64,000 nt of DNA from Aminobacter sp. AP02. Its GTDB lineage: Bacteria > Pseudomonadota > Alphaproteobacteria > Rhizobiales > Rhizobiaceae. Numbering within the stretch: the stretch's first letter is position 1; each line of letters opens with the position of its first letter. The stretch covers positions 1-64,000 of the forward strand of contig NZ_QGGX01000004.1 of NCBI RefSeq assembly GCF_003148805.1, in the 5' to 3' direction. The notes under the pieces were generated by a model, which saw only the letters and a program-made list of their open reading frames with translations, was not told the DNA's origin and searched no databases. A program made the position numbers and the translations under genes. Below, one piece after another: positions 1 through 8,631 of this stretch.

Positions 1-1
1 G

Positions 2-34
2 ACCGAAGAAATCGTCAAGGCCATGGACCACTGA
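2..34 (+). CDS. C-terminal end of an unidentified protein (partial)
   Basis: The first bases read in one frame as TEEIVKAMDH followed by TGA, and a strong terminator lies just downstream on the same strand. This is most simply the tail of a gene whose body lies left of the window. Ten residues are too few to name a family. Confidence 0.45.
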   Translation, partial: TEEIVKAMDH

Positions 35-60
35 GCCAGGCCAGACACAGCCTGATTCCA

Positions 61-95
61 AAAAAGCCCGGCCACAGCGCCGGGCTTTTTCTTTG
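61..95 (+). terminator. Rho-independent terminator
   Basis: A perfect 12-base inverted repeat (61-72 with 79-90) has a GC-rich core, GCCCGGC/GCCGGGC, a 6-base loop and a T-run. It ends the plus-strand gene that enters from the left. The A-run on the 5' side means it could also act on the minus strand, after the LysR gene. Confidence 0.85.
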
Positions 96-231
96 GGTGC
101 CAGATGCGTGCCCGACAGCGTCAAGACCGGCCAGGCATTGAACAGCACGGCCCGTGGATTATCGCCGATGCGGACGGTGGGCCATGATCACTACGCGCGG
201 TTGGCATAGGCTGTCAGCGGTACCGTTCACA

Positions 232-1122
232 TCAGCCGCCGGCGCTGGCCCAGGCACGATTGACGATGGGACGGCGGTTCTGGCGGGAACGGTAGAGGCG
301 GATATCGACCCGGATGTCCCAGGACGCATCGCCTGTTCGAACGAGCGTGCCCTTGTCCAGTTCAGCCCGGACCAGGCTCTCGGGAACCCAGGCGACGCCC
401 CAGCCGGCAAGCGCCATGCCCTTGAGCCCTACCGACATCGAGCCGGTGTGGGCGCGCTTGTGCGCGGCAAGCCTTTCGGACAGAACTTCGCCAAACAGCA
501 GGCCGAAGAACGAGCCTTTCTCATAGCCGACATAGCTTGCCGGGCAGTCCCGGTCGGGATCATGAAGCGGCTTGCCGTCGCTGGACGGAGCAGAGATCGG
601 AATGATCGTCTCCTGGTCGAGGATGCGGTACTCGAACAGCTCGGGATCGAGCACGAGGGATACCGCAGGGTGCGCATAGGTCAGCAGGAAATCGCAGTCG
701 CCATCGACCAGCGAGCTGACATTTTCTTCCATGCTGCCCAGGTCGGGCTTGATGCGCGACAGGAGCGGGCCGACCCTGTCGCTGACAGTGCGCAGCCAGC
801 CGGGGAAATAGGTAAACGACAGCGTGTGCAGTGCGGTGACGGTGATCGTCTGGGCCTCGGCCCCTTCCTGCTCGCGCAGGCTTCGCCTCGCCTGCGTCAG
901 GCTGCGCACGGCCTCGCGCGCGACGGGCACGAACTTTTCGCCAGCAGCGGTGAGGCGCGAGGGATAGGTGGCGCGATCGATCAGGCTTGAGCCGAGCCAT
1001 ATCTCGAGTTGCTTGATGCGACGGCTGAAGGCGGACTGGGTGATGTTCCTTTCTTCCGCAGCCTTGGAGAAACTATTGGTTTCCGCCAAGGCGAGGAAGT
1101 CTTCCAGCCACTTGAGTTCCAA
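232..1122 (-). CDS. LysR-family transcriptional regulator
   Basis: This is a LysR-type DNA-binding regulator. Residues 1-60 hold the winged helix-turn-helix (KAAEERNITQSAFSRRIKQLE), followed by a co-inducer domain; the total of about 296 residues is normal for the family. I place the start at a TTG at 1122, because many relatives begin with MELKWLEDF and here the codon before ELKWLEDF is TTG, preceded by a G-rich stretch. An ATG at 1167 would add 15 unusual residues. The gene lies 169 bases downstream of the transporter ATPase gene on the same strand, so it may control the peptide transporter operon. That link is inference from position. The ligand is unknown. Confidence 0.88.
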   Translation of the reverse strand: MELKWLEDFLALAETNSFSKAAEERNITQSAFSRRIKQLEIWLGSSLIDRATYPSRLTAAGEKFVPVAREAVRSLTQARRSLREQEGAEAQTITVTALHTLSFTYFPGWLRTVSDRVGPLLSRIKPDLGSMEENVSSLVDGDCDFLLTYAHPAVSLVLDPELFEYRILDQETIIPISAPSSDGKPLHDPDRDCPASYVGYEKGSFFGLLFGEVLSERLAAHKRAHTGSMSVGLKGMALAGWGVAWVPESLVRAELDKGTLVRTGDASWDIRVDIRLYRSRQNRRPIVNRAWASAGG

Positions 1123-1291
1123 GACGCCGCCCCCTGGGCATCGCCGTGCGGCCCAGTGGGCGCGCAAGCGATGCGTAACACTTCGAATTAGTGACCATGG
1201 GATGCCGTCGAAGTCGACGTCATGTCAAGGCATGCGGCATCCGGCACGATCAGTGGCCAGATCCGAGCCCTTTGCCTGCCGGGCGACCGGT

Positions 1292-2278
1292 TCAGGCGGA
1301 TAGGCGCTGGCAACGCACCTGATGATCCTCGCTGATCGAAATCAGCTCGCTCGGCGCCGGGGCGGCGTAGACGTCGGGATTGGTGATATCTTGCGGATAA
1401 AACCGATATCCTTGAGGCGGCGGTGGCGCATTCCGCAAGACTGCCTTGACGCCGGTTTGCAAGATGGCGTCCGGGTCGGGAATGGTGCTGATCAGCTTGC
1501 GTGTATAGGGGTGCGTCGGGCTCGAGAAGATCGCGTCCCAATGACCGATCTCGACGATCTGGCCGAAATACATCACCGCAACGCGGTCGCTCATATGCTC
1601 GACCACGCCGAGATCATGACTGATCATGATGTAGGACAAAGACAGCTGTTCCTTGAGATCGAGCAACAGGTTGATGATCTGCGCCCTGATCGACACGTCC
1701 AGCGCCGATACCGGTTCGTCCAGCATGATGATGTGCGGGTCGAGGATCAGCGCGCGGGCGATGCCGATGCGCTGGCGCTGGCCGCCGGAAAATTCATGTG
1801 GGAAGCGGGTTGCCTGTTCCGGCGTCAGGCCGACGCGACGCAGCATCTCCGCGACCCGGTCGTCGATTTCGCTGCGGGACTTGGTGCCATGCAGGCGCAA
1901 CGGCTCGGCCAGCGAACGATGCACCGTCTGGCGCGGGTTGAGGGAGGCATAGGGATCCTGGAAAACCATCTGTGCGATCCGCGCGCGTTCCATGCGGGGT
2001 GGCGCGTTGGCGCCAATGATCGATTTGCCTTCGAAAAGAATATCTCCTGAGGTCGGAGCCTGGAGCCCGATCACCGACAGGGCGGTTGTCGACTTGCCGC
2101 AGCCGGATTCACCGACGATGCTCAGGCATTCGCCCTTGTTGAGATGGAGGCTGACCCCGTTGACGGCCCGCAATGCTTGCTTGCGCCGGGAAAAAAGCGC
2201 GCCGCTCACCGGGAAATGGACGTGCAGGTCGTTGATTTCGAGCAAGGGAGGTTCGGTCGCCATAGTTTGACCAGACAT
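1292..2278 (-). CDS. Dipeptide/oligopeptide ABC transporter ATP-binding protein (OppF/DppF type)
   Basis: This is a cytoplasmic ATPase subunit of a peptide-class importer. Visible motifs are Walker A GESGCGKST (about residues 56-64), signature FSGGQRQRIGIARAL, Walker B with IIMLDEP, and a C-terminal oligopeptide-transporter extension containing PPPPQGYRFYPQD. It is 328 residues, the usual size. The ATG at 2278 follows the upstream ATPase stop codon by two bases and has a GAGG motif before it; a second ATG five codons later lacks one. It is the last gene of the five-gene transporter operon. Substrate cannot be read from this subunit. Confidence 0.93.
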   Translation of the reverse strand: MSGQTMATEPPLLEINDLHVHFPVSGALFSRRKQALRAVNGVSLHLNKGECLSIVGESGCGKSTTALSVIGLQAPTSGDILFEGKSIIGANAPPRMERARIAQMVFQDPYASLNPRQTVHRSLAEPLRLHGTKSRSEIDDRVAEMLRRVGLTPEQATRFPHEFSGGQRQRIGIARALILDPHIIMLDEPVSALDVSIRAQIINLLLDLKEQLSLSYIMISHDLGVVEHMSDRVAVMYFGQIVEIGHWDAIFSSPTHPYTRKLISTIPDPDAILQTGVKAVLRNAPPPPQGYRFYPQDITNPDVYAAPAPSELISISEDHQVRCQRLSA

Positions 2279-2280
2279 GC

Positions 2281-3210
2281 TCAGCGAGCCTCGCTATCGG
2301 CACGCGCTGCCATTTGCGGCTTGCGTGGCTCGAAGTAGAATTCTTCGGTCAGCCTGCTCTTGTCGGTGACGATGCTGTCGATGTCGACGAGGCGCTGGCG
2401 ACCATGGCGTTGTCGCGAACCGAGCCTGGGCAAGGCGCCGAGCAGGCCCTTGGTGTAGGTATGCCGTGGATCGGCAAACAGGTCGTAGGTATCGCGCTCT
2501 TCGATGAGCTTGCCGGCATACATCACGCCAACGCGCTGGCACATGTTGGCGATGACGCCAAGATCGTGGCTGATCATCAAGACGGCGGTGTTGCGGGCCG
2601 AACAAAGCTCGTGGATGAGCTTCAACACCTCGGCCTGCACAGTCACGTCGAGTGCTGTCGTCGGCTCGTCGGCGATCAGAAGCTCCGGGTCACAGGCGAG
2701 TGCGATGGCGATCATGACGCGCTGGCGCATGCCTCCTGACATCTGGTGCGGGTAGTTGTGCACGCGCTGCTCGGGCGCCGGCACCTTGACGCTGGCGAGT
2801 GCCTCGACCGCGCGCTGTTCGGCGTCCTTCCAGCTCATGCCGTTGTGCAGGACGAACATCTCCGCAATCTGCCGCCCGACCGTCGCCAGCGGGTTGAGCG
2901 CGGTCATCGGCTCCTGGAAGATCATCGCGATGCGATTGCCGCGCAGATCGCGCATATCGCGGGACGACAGGCCGCGCAGATCGGTGCCGTCAAACTGGAT
3001 CTGGCCGCCGGTCACCGCAAGCGGCTTTTTCATCAGGCCGATGATCGAAAGCGAGGTGATCGTCTTGCCGCAACCTGATTCACCGACTAGGCCGAAGGCC
3101 TCGCCACGCATGATGTCGAAGGAGACGTCCTTGACGATGTTCTGCTCGTGCCCGCCGATCTTCAGGCCGATATCGAGGTTTTTGATTTCGAGAAGCGGGA
3201 TATCCCTCAT
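2281..3210 (-). CDS. Dipeptide/oligopeptide ABC transporter ATP-binding protein (OppD/DppD type)
   Basis: This is the second ATPase of the importer. It has Walker A GESGCGKT (residues 43-50), signature [15 protein letters not shown], Walker B LLIADEP followed by TTALD, and switch His in MISHDLG. I start it at the ATG at 3210 ([11 protein letters not shown]), which overlaps the permease stop in an ATGA arrangement; the longer reading frame upstream is low-complexity Arg/Pro sequence that overlaps the permease gene. The resulting 309 residues match OppD/DppD. It would pair with the adjacent OppF-type subunit. Confidence 0.93.
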   Translation of the reverse strand: MRDIPLLEIKNLDIGLKIGGHEQNIVKDVSFDIMRGEAFGLVGESGCGKTITSLSIIGLMKKPLAVTGGQIQFDGTDLRGLSSRDMRDLRGNRIAMIFQEPMTALNPLATVGRQIAEMFVLHNGMSWKDAEQRAVEALASVKVPAPEQRVHNYPHQMSGGMRQRVMIAIALACDPELLIADEPTTALDVTVQAEVLKLIHELCSARNTAVLMISHDLGVIANMCQRVGVMYAGKLIEERDTYDLFADPRHTYTKGLLGALPRLGSRQRHGRQRLVDIDSIVTDKSRLTEEFYFEPRKPQMAARADSEAR

Positions 3211-4028
3211 GCGCGGCGGATCCTCATATGTGGGTCGAGCATGTCGCGCAGGCCATCGCCCAGCAGGTTGAAGCCGAGCACCGACAAGAAGATGGCGAGG
3301 CCGGGGAAGATCGCCGCCCAAGGCGCGATGACGATGAGCTCACGGGCATCGGTCAGCATGCTGCCCCAGCTGGGGAAGGGCGGGCGGATGCCAAGCCCGA
3401 GGAACGACAGCGCGGCTTCCGACAGCACAGCACCGCCCATGCCCAAGGTTCCGATCACCAGGATCGGGCCCATCATGTTGGGCAAAAGCTGGGTGATCAT
3501 GATGCGGATATTGCCGTAGCCAAGCGTCTTCGCCGCCTGGACATAGCCGAGACCCTTGAGCGACAGAGTGGAGCTGCGGGCGATACGGCAGGTCCACGAC
3601 CAGTTGGTGAGACCGAGCGCGATCAGCAGGCTCGGCAATCCCGGCCCGAGGATCGCGATGATGGCAATGGCAAAGATCAGCGAAGGAATGGCCAGCATGA
3701 CGTTGGTAAGCCCATTGACCAGATCGTCCCACCAGCCGCCGAAATAGCCGGCCGAGATACCCAGCGCGAGACCAATCACCGTGTTGATGAGCTGGGACAC
3801 GATGCCCACGGTCAGCGAGATCCGGGCCCCATAGAGCACCCGTGTGTAGATATCGCGGCCTTGCGCGTCGGTGCCGAACCAGAAGGTCCAGTCCGGCGGC
3901 AATTCGGCGTTCATCAGATCGGCGTCGAGAACCGGGTCAAGATGTGAGAGCCATGGCGCGAACAGCCCCGCCAGGATGACCAAAGCTGTCAGGAAGCCGC
4001 CGACGATCAGGTTGAACTGGATACGCAT
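3207..4028 (-). CDS. Peptide ABC transporter permease (OppC/DppC type)
   Basis: This is an inner-membrane permease of 273 residues. An N-terminal membrane segment (FNLIVGGFLTALVILAGLFA) is followed by the OppC-type sequence FGTDAQGRDIYTRVLYGARISL, then about five more membrane segments and the EAA-like loop (AAKTLGYGNIRIMITQLLPN) that contacts the ATPases. It lies three bases after the OppB-type gene and overlaps the next ATPase by four bases, so subunits are probably translationally coupled. Confidence 0.93.
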   Translation of the reverse strand: MRIQFNLIVGGFLTALVILAGLFAPWLSHLDPVLDADLMNAELPPDWTFWFGTDAQGRDIYTRVLYGARISLTVGIVSQLINTVIGLALGISAGYFGGWWDDLVNGLTNVMLAIPSLIFAIAIIAILGPGLPSLLIALGLTNWSWTCRIARSSTLSLKGLGYVQAAKTLGYGNIRIMITQLLPNMMGPILVIGTLGMGGAVLSEAALSFLGLGIRPPFPSWGSMLTDARELIVIAPWAAIFPGLAIFLSVLGFNLLGDGLRDMLDPHMRIRRA

Positions 4029-4031
4029 GGC

Positions 4032-4967
4032 TCAGTCCTGCTTGATGCGTGGATCGATCGCGGCATAGACAACGTCGACGATCGTGTTGATGAGCAAAAA
4101 CCACAGGACGATGACGAGGATGCTGCCTTGCACGACGGGGATGTCGCGCAGGGCGACACTGTCGACCAGCAATGAACCGAGGCCCGGCCAGGAAAACAGC
4201 TTTTCGATCACCACGGCCTGTCCCATCAGCGAACCGAACTGCAGGCCGATGGTCGTGACGATCAGCACCAGCGCGTTGCGCGTCACATGCCAGCGCACGA
4301 CGCGGCCACTGCTCATGCCTTTGGAATATGCCGTGCGGATGAAGTCGGCATTCATCACTTCGAGCACGCCGGCGCGAGTGGTGCGAGCCAGCAGCGCCAG
4401 AGGTGTCAACCCAAGCGTGATCGCCGGCAGGATCAGATAGCGCAGCCCGCCATCGCCGTAACCAAAGCTGGGCAGCCAGCCGAGCTGGAGCGCGAAGAGA
4501 TACATCAACAACAGGCCGAGCCAGAACTGCGGCAGAGACAAGCCCGAAACCGCGCCGATCATCGTTACGGTATCGAGGATGCTGCCTGGCTTGAGTGCCG
4601 CGAGAAACCCGAGCGGCACGCCGAACGCGACCGCAAAGACCATTGCGGCCATTGCCAGTTTCAACGACGGCCAGAGCCGCGCGCCGATCACGTCCGTCAC
4701 CGGTTCGCGCGTTCGAAACGAGGTGCCGAGATCGAAACGAGCCAGATCGTAGACGTAGGCGGTGAAGCGTTCGGGCAGCGACTTGTCGAGGCCGAATTCC
4801 TTGTTCAGCCGCTCGACAAGCATAGGGTCGGAGCCCGATCGTCCGTCGGCGATCAGACTGGACGTGAAGCTTCCCGGAACCACCGAGAAGATCACGAAGA
4901 TCAATAGCGCGACCGCAATTACGGTCGGGATCGCCTGCAAAATCCGGCGAATGATGAAGCGAAGCAT
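4032..4967 (-). CDS. Peptide ABC transporter permease (OppB/DppB type)
   Basis: This is an inner-membrane permease of 311 residues that begins MLRFIIRRILQAIPTVIAVALLIF, the signature N-terminal membrane segment of DppB/OppB proteins. It continues with a periplasmic region (LVERLNKEFGLDKSLPERFTAY) and five further membrane segments with an EAA-like loop (RTAYSKGMSSGRVVRWHVTRNAL). It follows the binding-protein gene after a 69-base gap that holds a strong hairpin. It should form the heterodimeric channel with the OppC-type subunit. Confidence 0.93.
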   Translation of the reverse strand: MLRFIIRRILQAIPTVIAVALLIFVIFSVVPGSFTSSLIADGRSGSDPMLVERLNKEFGLDKSLPERFTAYVYDLARFDLGTSFRTREPVTDVIGARLWPSLKLAMAAMVFAVAFGVPLGFLAALKPGSILDTVTMIGAVSGLSLPQFWLGLLLMYLFALQLGWLPSFGYGDGGLRYLILPAITLGLTPLALLARTTRAGVLEVMNADFIRTAYSKGMSSGRVVRWHVTRNALVLIVTTIGLQFGSLMGQAVVIEKLFSWPGLGSLLVDSVALRDIPVVQGSILVIVLWFLLINTIVDVVYAAIDPRIKQD

Positions 4968-4989
4968 CCGGGCAGGCCCCTCCGGTTAT

Positions 4990-5014
4990 CCCGACCCGCG
5001 GGCGGCGGGTCGGG
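4990..5014 (-). other. Intercistronic stem-loop after the binding-protein gene
   Basis: A perfect 10-bp stem (CCCGACCCGC at 4990-4999 with GCGGGTCGGG at 5005-5014) and a 5-base loop lie between the binding-protein gene and the first permease gene. No T-run follows on the minus strand, so it is not a typical terminator. In binding-protein operons such hairpins commonly protect the upstream message or attenuate the downstream one; here that role is inferred. Confidence 0.6.
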
Positions 5015-5036
5015 TAACTCTTAATTATGACGGAGG

Positions 5037-6623
5037 TTACTTCCGCGAAGCGGGCGCGGTCTCGTCGATCCAGATGTCTTCATAGTCCTGAAGCGCAAGC
5101 TCGGTGGCGTTCGGCTTCAGGCCGTGCAGCCAGGGCTGATAGGCCATGACCGCCTTGTTGTAGTTGAAGAACCAGACCGGTGCTTCTTCCTGCAGGAAGT
5201 TGTTGGCCTTCTTCAGAAGTTCGGTCTTGGCCGCCTCATCGCGCTCAACCTGGGCAGCTTCGAACAGCTTGTCGAATTCCGGGTTCTTGTAGTTGGCGTA
5301 GTTGCAGGCGCTTTGCGCGGTCTTCGAATAGAAGCACTGCAGAGCTGCGAGCGCGTCGGGGCCGCTGTTGTTGGACCACATATAGGCCTGGAAATCGCCT
5401 GCCGGCACGACTTCGGATAGGACCGATGCTTCGACAGGCTTGGCCTTCACCGTGACGCCGACCTTGGCGAGCATAGGAATGATCGCTTCGACGATCGGAA
5501 TGCCCCAGCTCTCATTCTGCGTTGCCGTGAGTTCGAACTCGAAACCCTTGTCGAAGCCCGCCTCGGCCAGCAGCGCCTTGGCCTTTTCCGGATCGTAGGC
5601 ATAAGGCTGGGCCGTGGTGTCGTAAGCTGGGGACGACAATGGCAGCCAGCTTACCGCGCGATAGGCCTTGTTCTTGGCCAGCCGCTCGACGATCAGCTTG
5701 GTGTCGATGGCGTAGTTGATCGCCTGGCGCACGCGCTTGTCGGCAAACGGCGCGAAATTGGGGTTGAAGCCGACATTGCGGGTGTAGCCTTCGGCCACTT
5801 CCAGGATGTTCTTGGATAGTGCTGCATCGCCCTGATAGGCGACATACTGGGTCGGGCCCAGCACCGTCACGTCGATTTCCTGGTTGCGGAAGGCCACGTC
5901 GCGCGCTGCCGAGTCCTCCATGATCACGATGTTGACCTTGTCGAGGTAGGGTTTGCCCTGCTCGTAGAACTTGTCGAACTTCTCGACCACGATGCGCGAT
6001 CCCGGCACGTGCTCGACGAATTTGAAAGGCCCAAGACCGATCGGATTGGTCGCCGCCTTGTCGCCGATATCGGCCGGATAGATGGCCGCGTTGGTGCGCA
6101 TCAGGTTGAAGCCGGGATTGATCGGCGCGGTGAAGGTGATTTCGAGCGTAAGATCGTCGATCTTCTTCAGGCCCGAAATCTCGGTCGCCTTGCCGCTGGC
6201 GAAGGCATCGGCGCCTGCGATGTCGGCGATGTAGCGGGCGCCGGGGAAGGCGTTGCTCGGCGTCGCAAGGCGCTTGTAGGACCAGATGATGTCATCTGCG
6301 CTCAGCTTGCGGCCGTTGTGGAAGAAGGCATTGTCGCGCAGCTTGTAGGTATAGACCTTGCCGTCGTCGGACACCGAGACGCTGGTCGCCAGCTCGAGCG
6401 CCGGCTCGTTCTTCAGCGAATCCCAGCTGTAGAGGCTGCGATGGATCGCCATGCCATAGAATTCGTCCTGGGTCTGGGGCGTGGCGTGGATGTCGAGCGT
6501 GGCGAAGCTGGCACCGTAAGGTGCTACGAAATTGAGTACGCCGCCCGAGCGCGGTTCTTGCGCAAATGTTGCCGTGGAGACGCCGAGCATCAGCATCGCG
6601 GTCAAGGACAAGGTTTTGAACAT
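5037..6623 (-). CDS. Periplasmic peptide-binding protein, solute-binding family 5
   Basis: This 528-residue secreted protein captures the substrate for the neighbouring importer. It has a Sec signal peptide (MFKTLSLTAMLMLGVSTATFA, cleavage likely near AQE) and the family-5 pattern: GGVLNFVAPYG at the mature N terminus, YTYKLRDNAFFHNGRKLSADDIIWSYKR near residues 92-120, and VRQAINYAIDTKLI mid-protein. Ribosome site AGGAG precedes the ATG at 6623. It is the first transporter gene, 66 bases after the amidohydrolase gene on the same strand, so peptide uptake and hydrolysis are likely co-expressed. The exact substrate is not readable. Confidence 0.93.
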   Translation of the reverse strand: MFKTLSLTAMLMLGVSTATFAQEPRSGGVLNFVAPYGASFATLDIHATPQTQDEFYGMAIHRSLYSWDSLKNEPALELATSVSVSDDGKVYTYKLRDNAFFHNGRKLSADDIIWSYKRLATPSNAFPGARYIADIAGADAFASGKATEISGLKKIDDLTLEITFTAPINPGFNLMRTNAAIYPADIGDKAATNPIGLGPFKFVEHVPGSRIVVEKFDKFYEQGKPYLDKVNIVIMEDSAARDVAFRNQEIDVTVLGPTQYVAYQGDAALSKNILEVAEGYTRNVGFNPNFAPFADKRVRQAINYAIDTKLIVERLAKNKAYRAVSWLPLSSPAYDTTAQPYAYDPEKAKALLAEAGFDKGFEFELTATQNESWGIPIVEAIIPMLAKVGVTVKAKPVEASVLSEVVPAGDFQAYMWSNNSGPDALAALQCFYSKTAQSACNYANYKNPEFDKLFEAAQVERDEAAKTELLKKANNFLQEEAPVWFFNYNKAVMAYQPWLHGLKPNATELALQDYEDIWIDETAPASRK

Positions 6624-6689
6624 GCGAGATTCCTCCTATTGGTTGTATATATCTTATTGTTTTTATTATTTTATTTGTAGTTCCCCGCA

Positions 6690-8324
6690 CTAGGCGGCGG
6701 TCGAACGGTCATAGACGACTTCGCCTGCAACGATCGTCAGGATGCATTGCGTGTCATGCAGGATTTCTTCGGGTGATGCGTCCAGCAGGTTGCGTGAGAA
6801 GACCGCGATGTCAGCCAATTGGCCAGCAACGATGCGGCCCTTGATCGTTTCGGCCTTCTGCGAAAACGCGCCATGTTCGGTGTAGGCCTGAAGCGCTTTG
6901 TCCATCGGCACACGCTGGCCTGCGTCCATGACCGTTCCCTTCCATGTCTTGCGGGTCACCATGGAGTAGAGATTGGGGAACGGGTTGGGCAGGCAGACAG
7001 GCGAGTCGCTGCCCGTGCCCGGCTTGAAACCGAGATCGACCCAGGTCTTCAGCGGATAGCTGGACAGGGCACGTTCCTCGCCCAGCACCGAAATGTAGCT
7101 GTCGCCGAAATCATAAATGAATGCCTGCTGCGGGCAGGGGTAGATGCCGGCTGCGAGCATGCGCTTATGCTGGGCTTCGGTTGAAAAGCCGCAATGCTCG
7201 ATCCGGTGGCGGCGGTCGGCATCCGGAACGGCTGCCAGCGCCTTTTCATAGGCGGTGATCAGCTGCCCGATGGCGCGGTCGCCGATGGCATGGCAAGCGA
7301 GCTGGTAGCCCTGAGCATGATGCTCCGCGACCAGCTTCTCAAGCTTGTCATCGGACAGGATCTGCACCCCGGTGTTGTCTTCGCCGAGATAGGGTTGCGA
7401 CATCCAGGCGGTGCGCCCGCCGGCCGAGCCGTCAAGGAAGATCTTGACTGCGCCGACGCGCAACCAGTCGTCGCCGGCACCCGAGACCAGCCCGGCGGCA
7501 TAGGCTTCGTCGACGACCGAATTGCCGGGATCGCCAAGCAATGTCAGCCAGACCCTCACCGGCAGCCGGCCCTCTTTCTTTGCCTTGTTGTAGGCGTGGA
7601 TTTCGGCGAAGCCGTCGACCTGTCCGACGGCTGCGTCCATGCAGCTGGTGATGCCGTAGGACAAAAGGTACTTGCCGGCCCGTTCAATGGCATCGATCAG
7701 GTCGTTTTGGCTTGGGACAGGGATCGCCGCGCGCAGTACGGATTGCGCGTTTTCCGCCACCATGCCGGTCAGGGTTCCGTTGACCGTTTCGATGACGCCG
7801 CCGGCTGGTGCCGGTGTCGAGGCGTTGACGTTCGCAAGTTCGAAGGCGCGCGAGTTGAAGATGCTGATATGGCCGCAGGCGCGCACGAGCATCAGCGGAT
7901 GGCATGAGGTCACCTGGTCGAGTTCGCTCTTGTGCGGATGACGGCCGACATCGAGCTTGACCTGGTCATAGCCGCGCGCCAGCACCCACCCGCCCTTAGG
8001 CGTTTCCTGGGCCCGCTTGCGCAGCTTGTCGAGCAGGATGGCAAGCGTCGGCGCCGATTCCGGGCTGGCGTCGACCCATTGCATGGAAAGGCCGGTGGAA
8101 ATTAGATGCAAATGGTCGTCGTTGAGGCCGGGTGTCGCGAACTGCCCGTTGAGGTCGATGAGATCGGTTTCAGCGCCTTTCAGCGCGAGAATCTCTTCGT
8201 CGGATCCGGTTGCCAGCACCGTGCCTTGGCCTATCGCGACAGCCTGCCGGATGCCCTCCGCATAGCCGCACCAGACGATGCCGTTATGCAGGATCATATC
8301 CGGGCTACCGGCACTTTTAATCAT
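6690..8324 (-). CDS. Amidohydrolase family protein (YtcJ-like)
   Basis: This is a metal-dependent hydrolase of the amidohydrolase-3 (YtcJ/NfdA) group, about 544 residues. Visible family signatures are FATPGLNDDHLHL (first metal-binding DHxH), HAIGDRAIGQL, RIEHCGF and GTGSDSPV, near the C-terminal end of the barrel. The ATG at 8324 (MIKSAGSPDMILHNG) follows GGGTGGGG, whereas the upstream extension to 8483 looks non-coding. It heads the minus-strand operon with the peptide importer. Relatives hydrolyse N-acyl or N-formyl amide bonds, so it could act on imported peptide-like or N-acylated amino-acid substrates. That is inference from context. Confidence 0.9.
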   Translation of the reverse strand: MIKSAGSPDMILHNGIVWCGYAEGIRQAVAIGQGTVLATGSDEEILALKGAETDLIDLNGQFATPGLNDDHLHLISTGLSMQWVDASPESAPTLAILLDKLRKRAQETPKGGWVLARGYDQVKLDVGRHPHKSELDQVTSCHPLMLVRACGHISIFNSRAFELANVNASTPAPAGGVIETVNGTLTGMVAENAQSVLRAAIPVPSQNDLIDAIERAGKYLLSYGITSCMDAAVGQVDGFAEIHAYNKAKKEGRLPVRVWLTLLGDPGNSVVDEAYAAGLVSGAGDDWLRVGAVKIFLDGSAGGRTAWMSQPYLGEDNTGVQILSDDKLEKLVAEHHAQGYQLACHAIGDRAIGQLITAYEKALAAVPDADRRHRIEHCGFSTEAQHKRMLAAGIYPCPQQAFIYDFGDSYISVLGEERALSSYPLKTWVDLGFKPGTGSDSPVCLPNPFPNLYSMVTRKTWKGTVMDAGQRVPMDKALQAYTEHGAFSQKAETIKGRIVAGQLADIAVFSRNLLDASPEEILHDTQCILTIVAGEVVYDRSTAA

Positions 8325-8631
8325 CGACTTTCCCCACCCTAAAATTCTTTTCCGCGAGTATCCGGATATGAGCCGACAAATGCAAATTCGCAAAAGGGCA
8401 TGGGTCATGCAGTTCCGGAATAGTGACCGCCAACCTAGCTGCGCGGCTTGCGGCAACGGCATCAAACTATTCCACCTTTGCAATGTATCCGGCCAGCAAA
8501 CGACATTAAGGATGTCGCATGAAGCATGGCCCTACAGACATTAGCGAGGCGCACGCGGGCCAAAGGCCTCATGGCTACAGCACCTTTCGTGACAAGACGC
8601 GCTAGCATTTTCTTGGATCTGGAGACTCTCA
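8325..8631. other. Divergent intergenic region between amidohydrolase and aminotransferase genes
   Basis: This 307-base region carries the promoters for two divergent transcripts. I see two perfect symmetric elements: the 10-bp palindrome TATCCGGATA (8359-8368) close to the amidohydrolase start, and CGACAT-N5-ATGTCG at 8501-8517 nearer the aminotransferase. No convincing coding frame fills it. Confidence 0.5.
8501..8517. promoter_or_regulatory. Candidate operator, CGACAT-N5-ATGTCG
   Basis: A perfect 6-bp inverted repeat with a 5-base spacer lies in the middle of the divergent promoter region, 115 bases before the aminotransferase start. Its size suits a dimeric helix-turn-helix regulator. 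Which regulator binds is unknown; the LysR protein at the end of the transporter operon is one candidate. Confidence 0.35.

Noticed and set aside
154-990. A 278-codon plus-strand frame over the LysR gene
   Set aside because: The minus-strand frame has the full LysR helix-turn-helix and normal length; the plus-strand translation has no coherent features.
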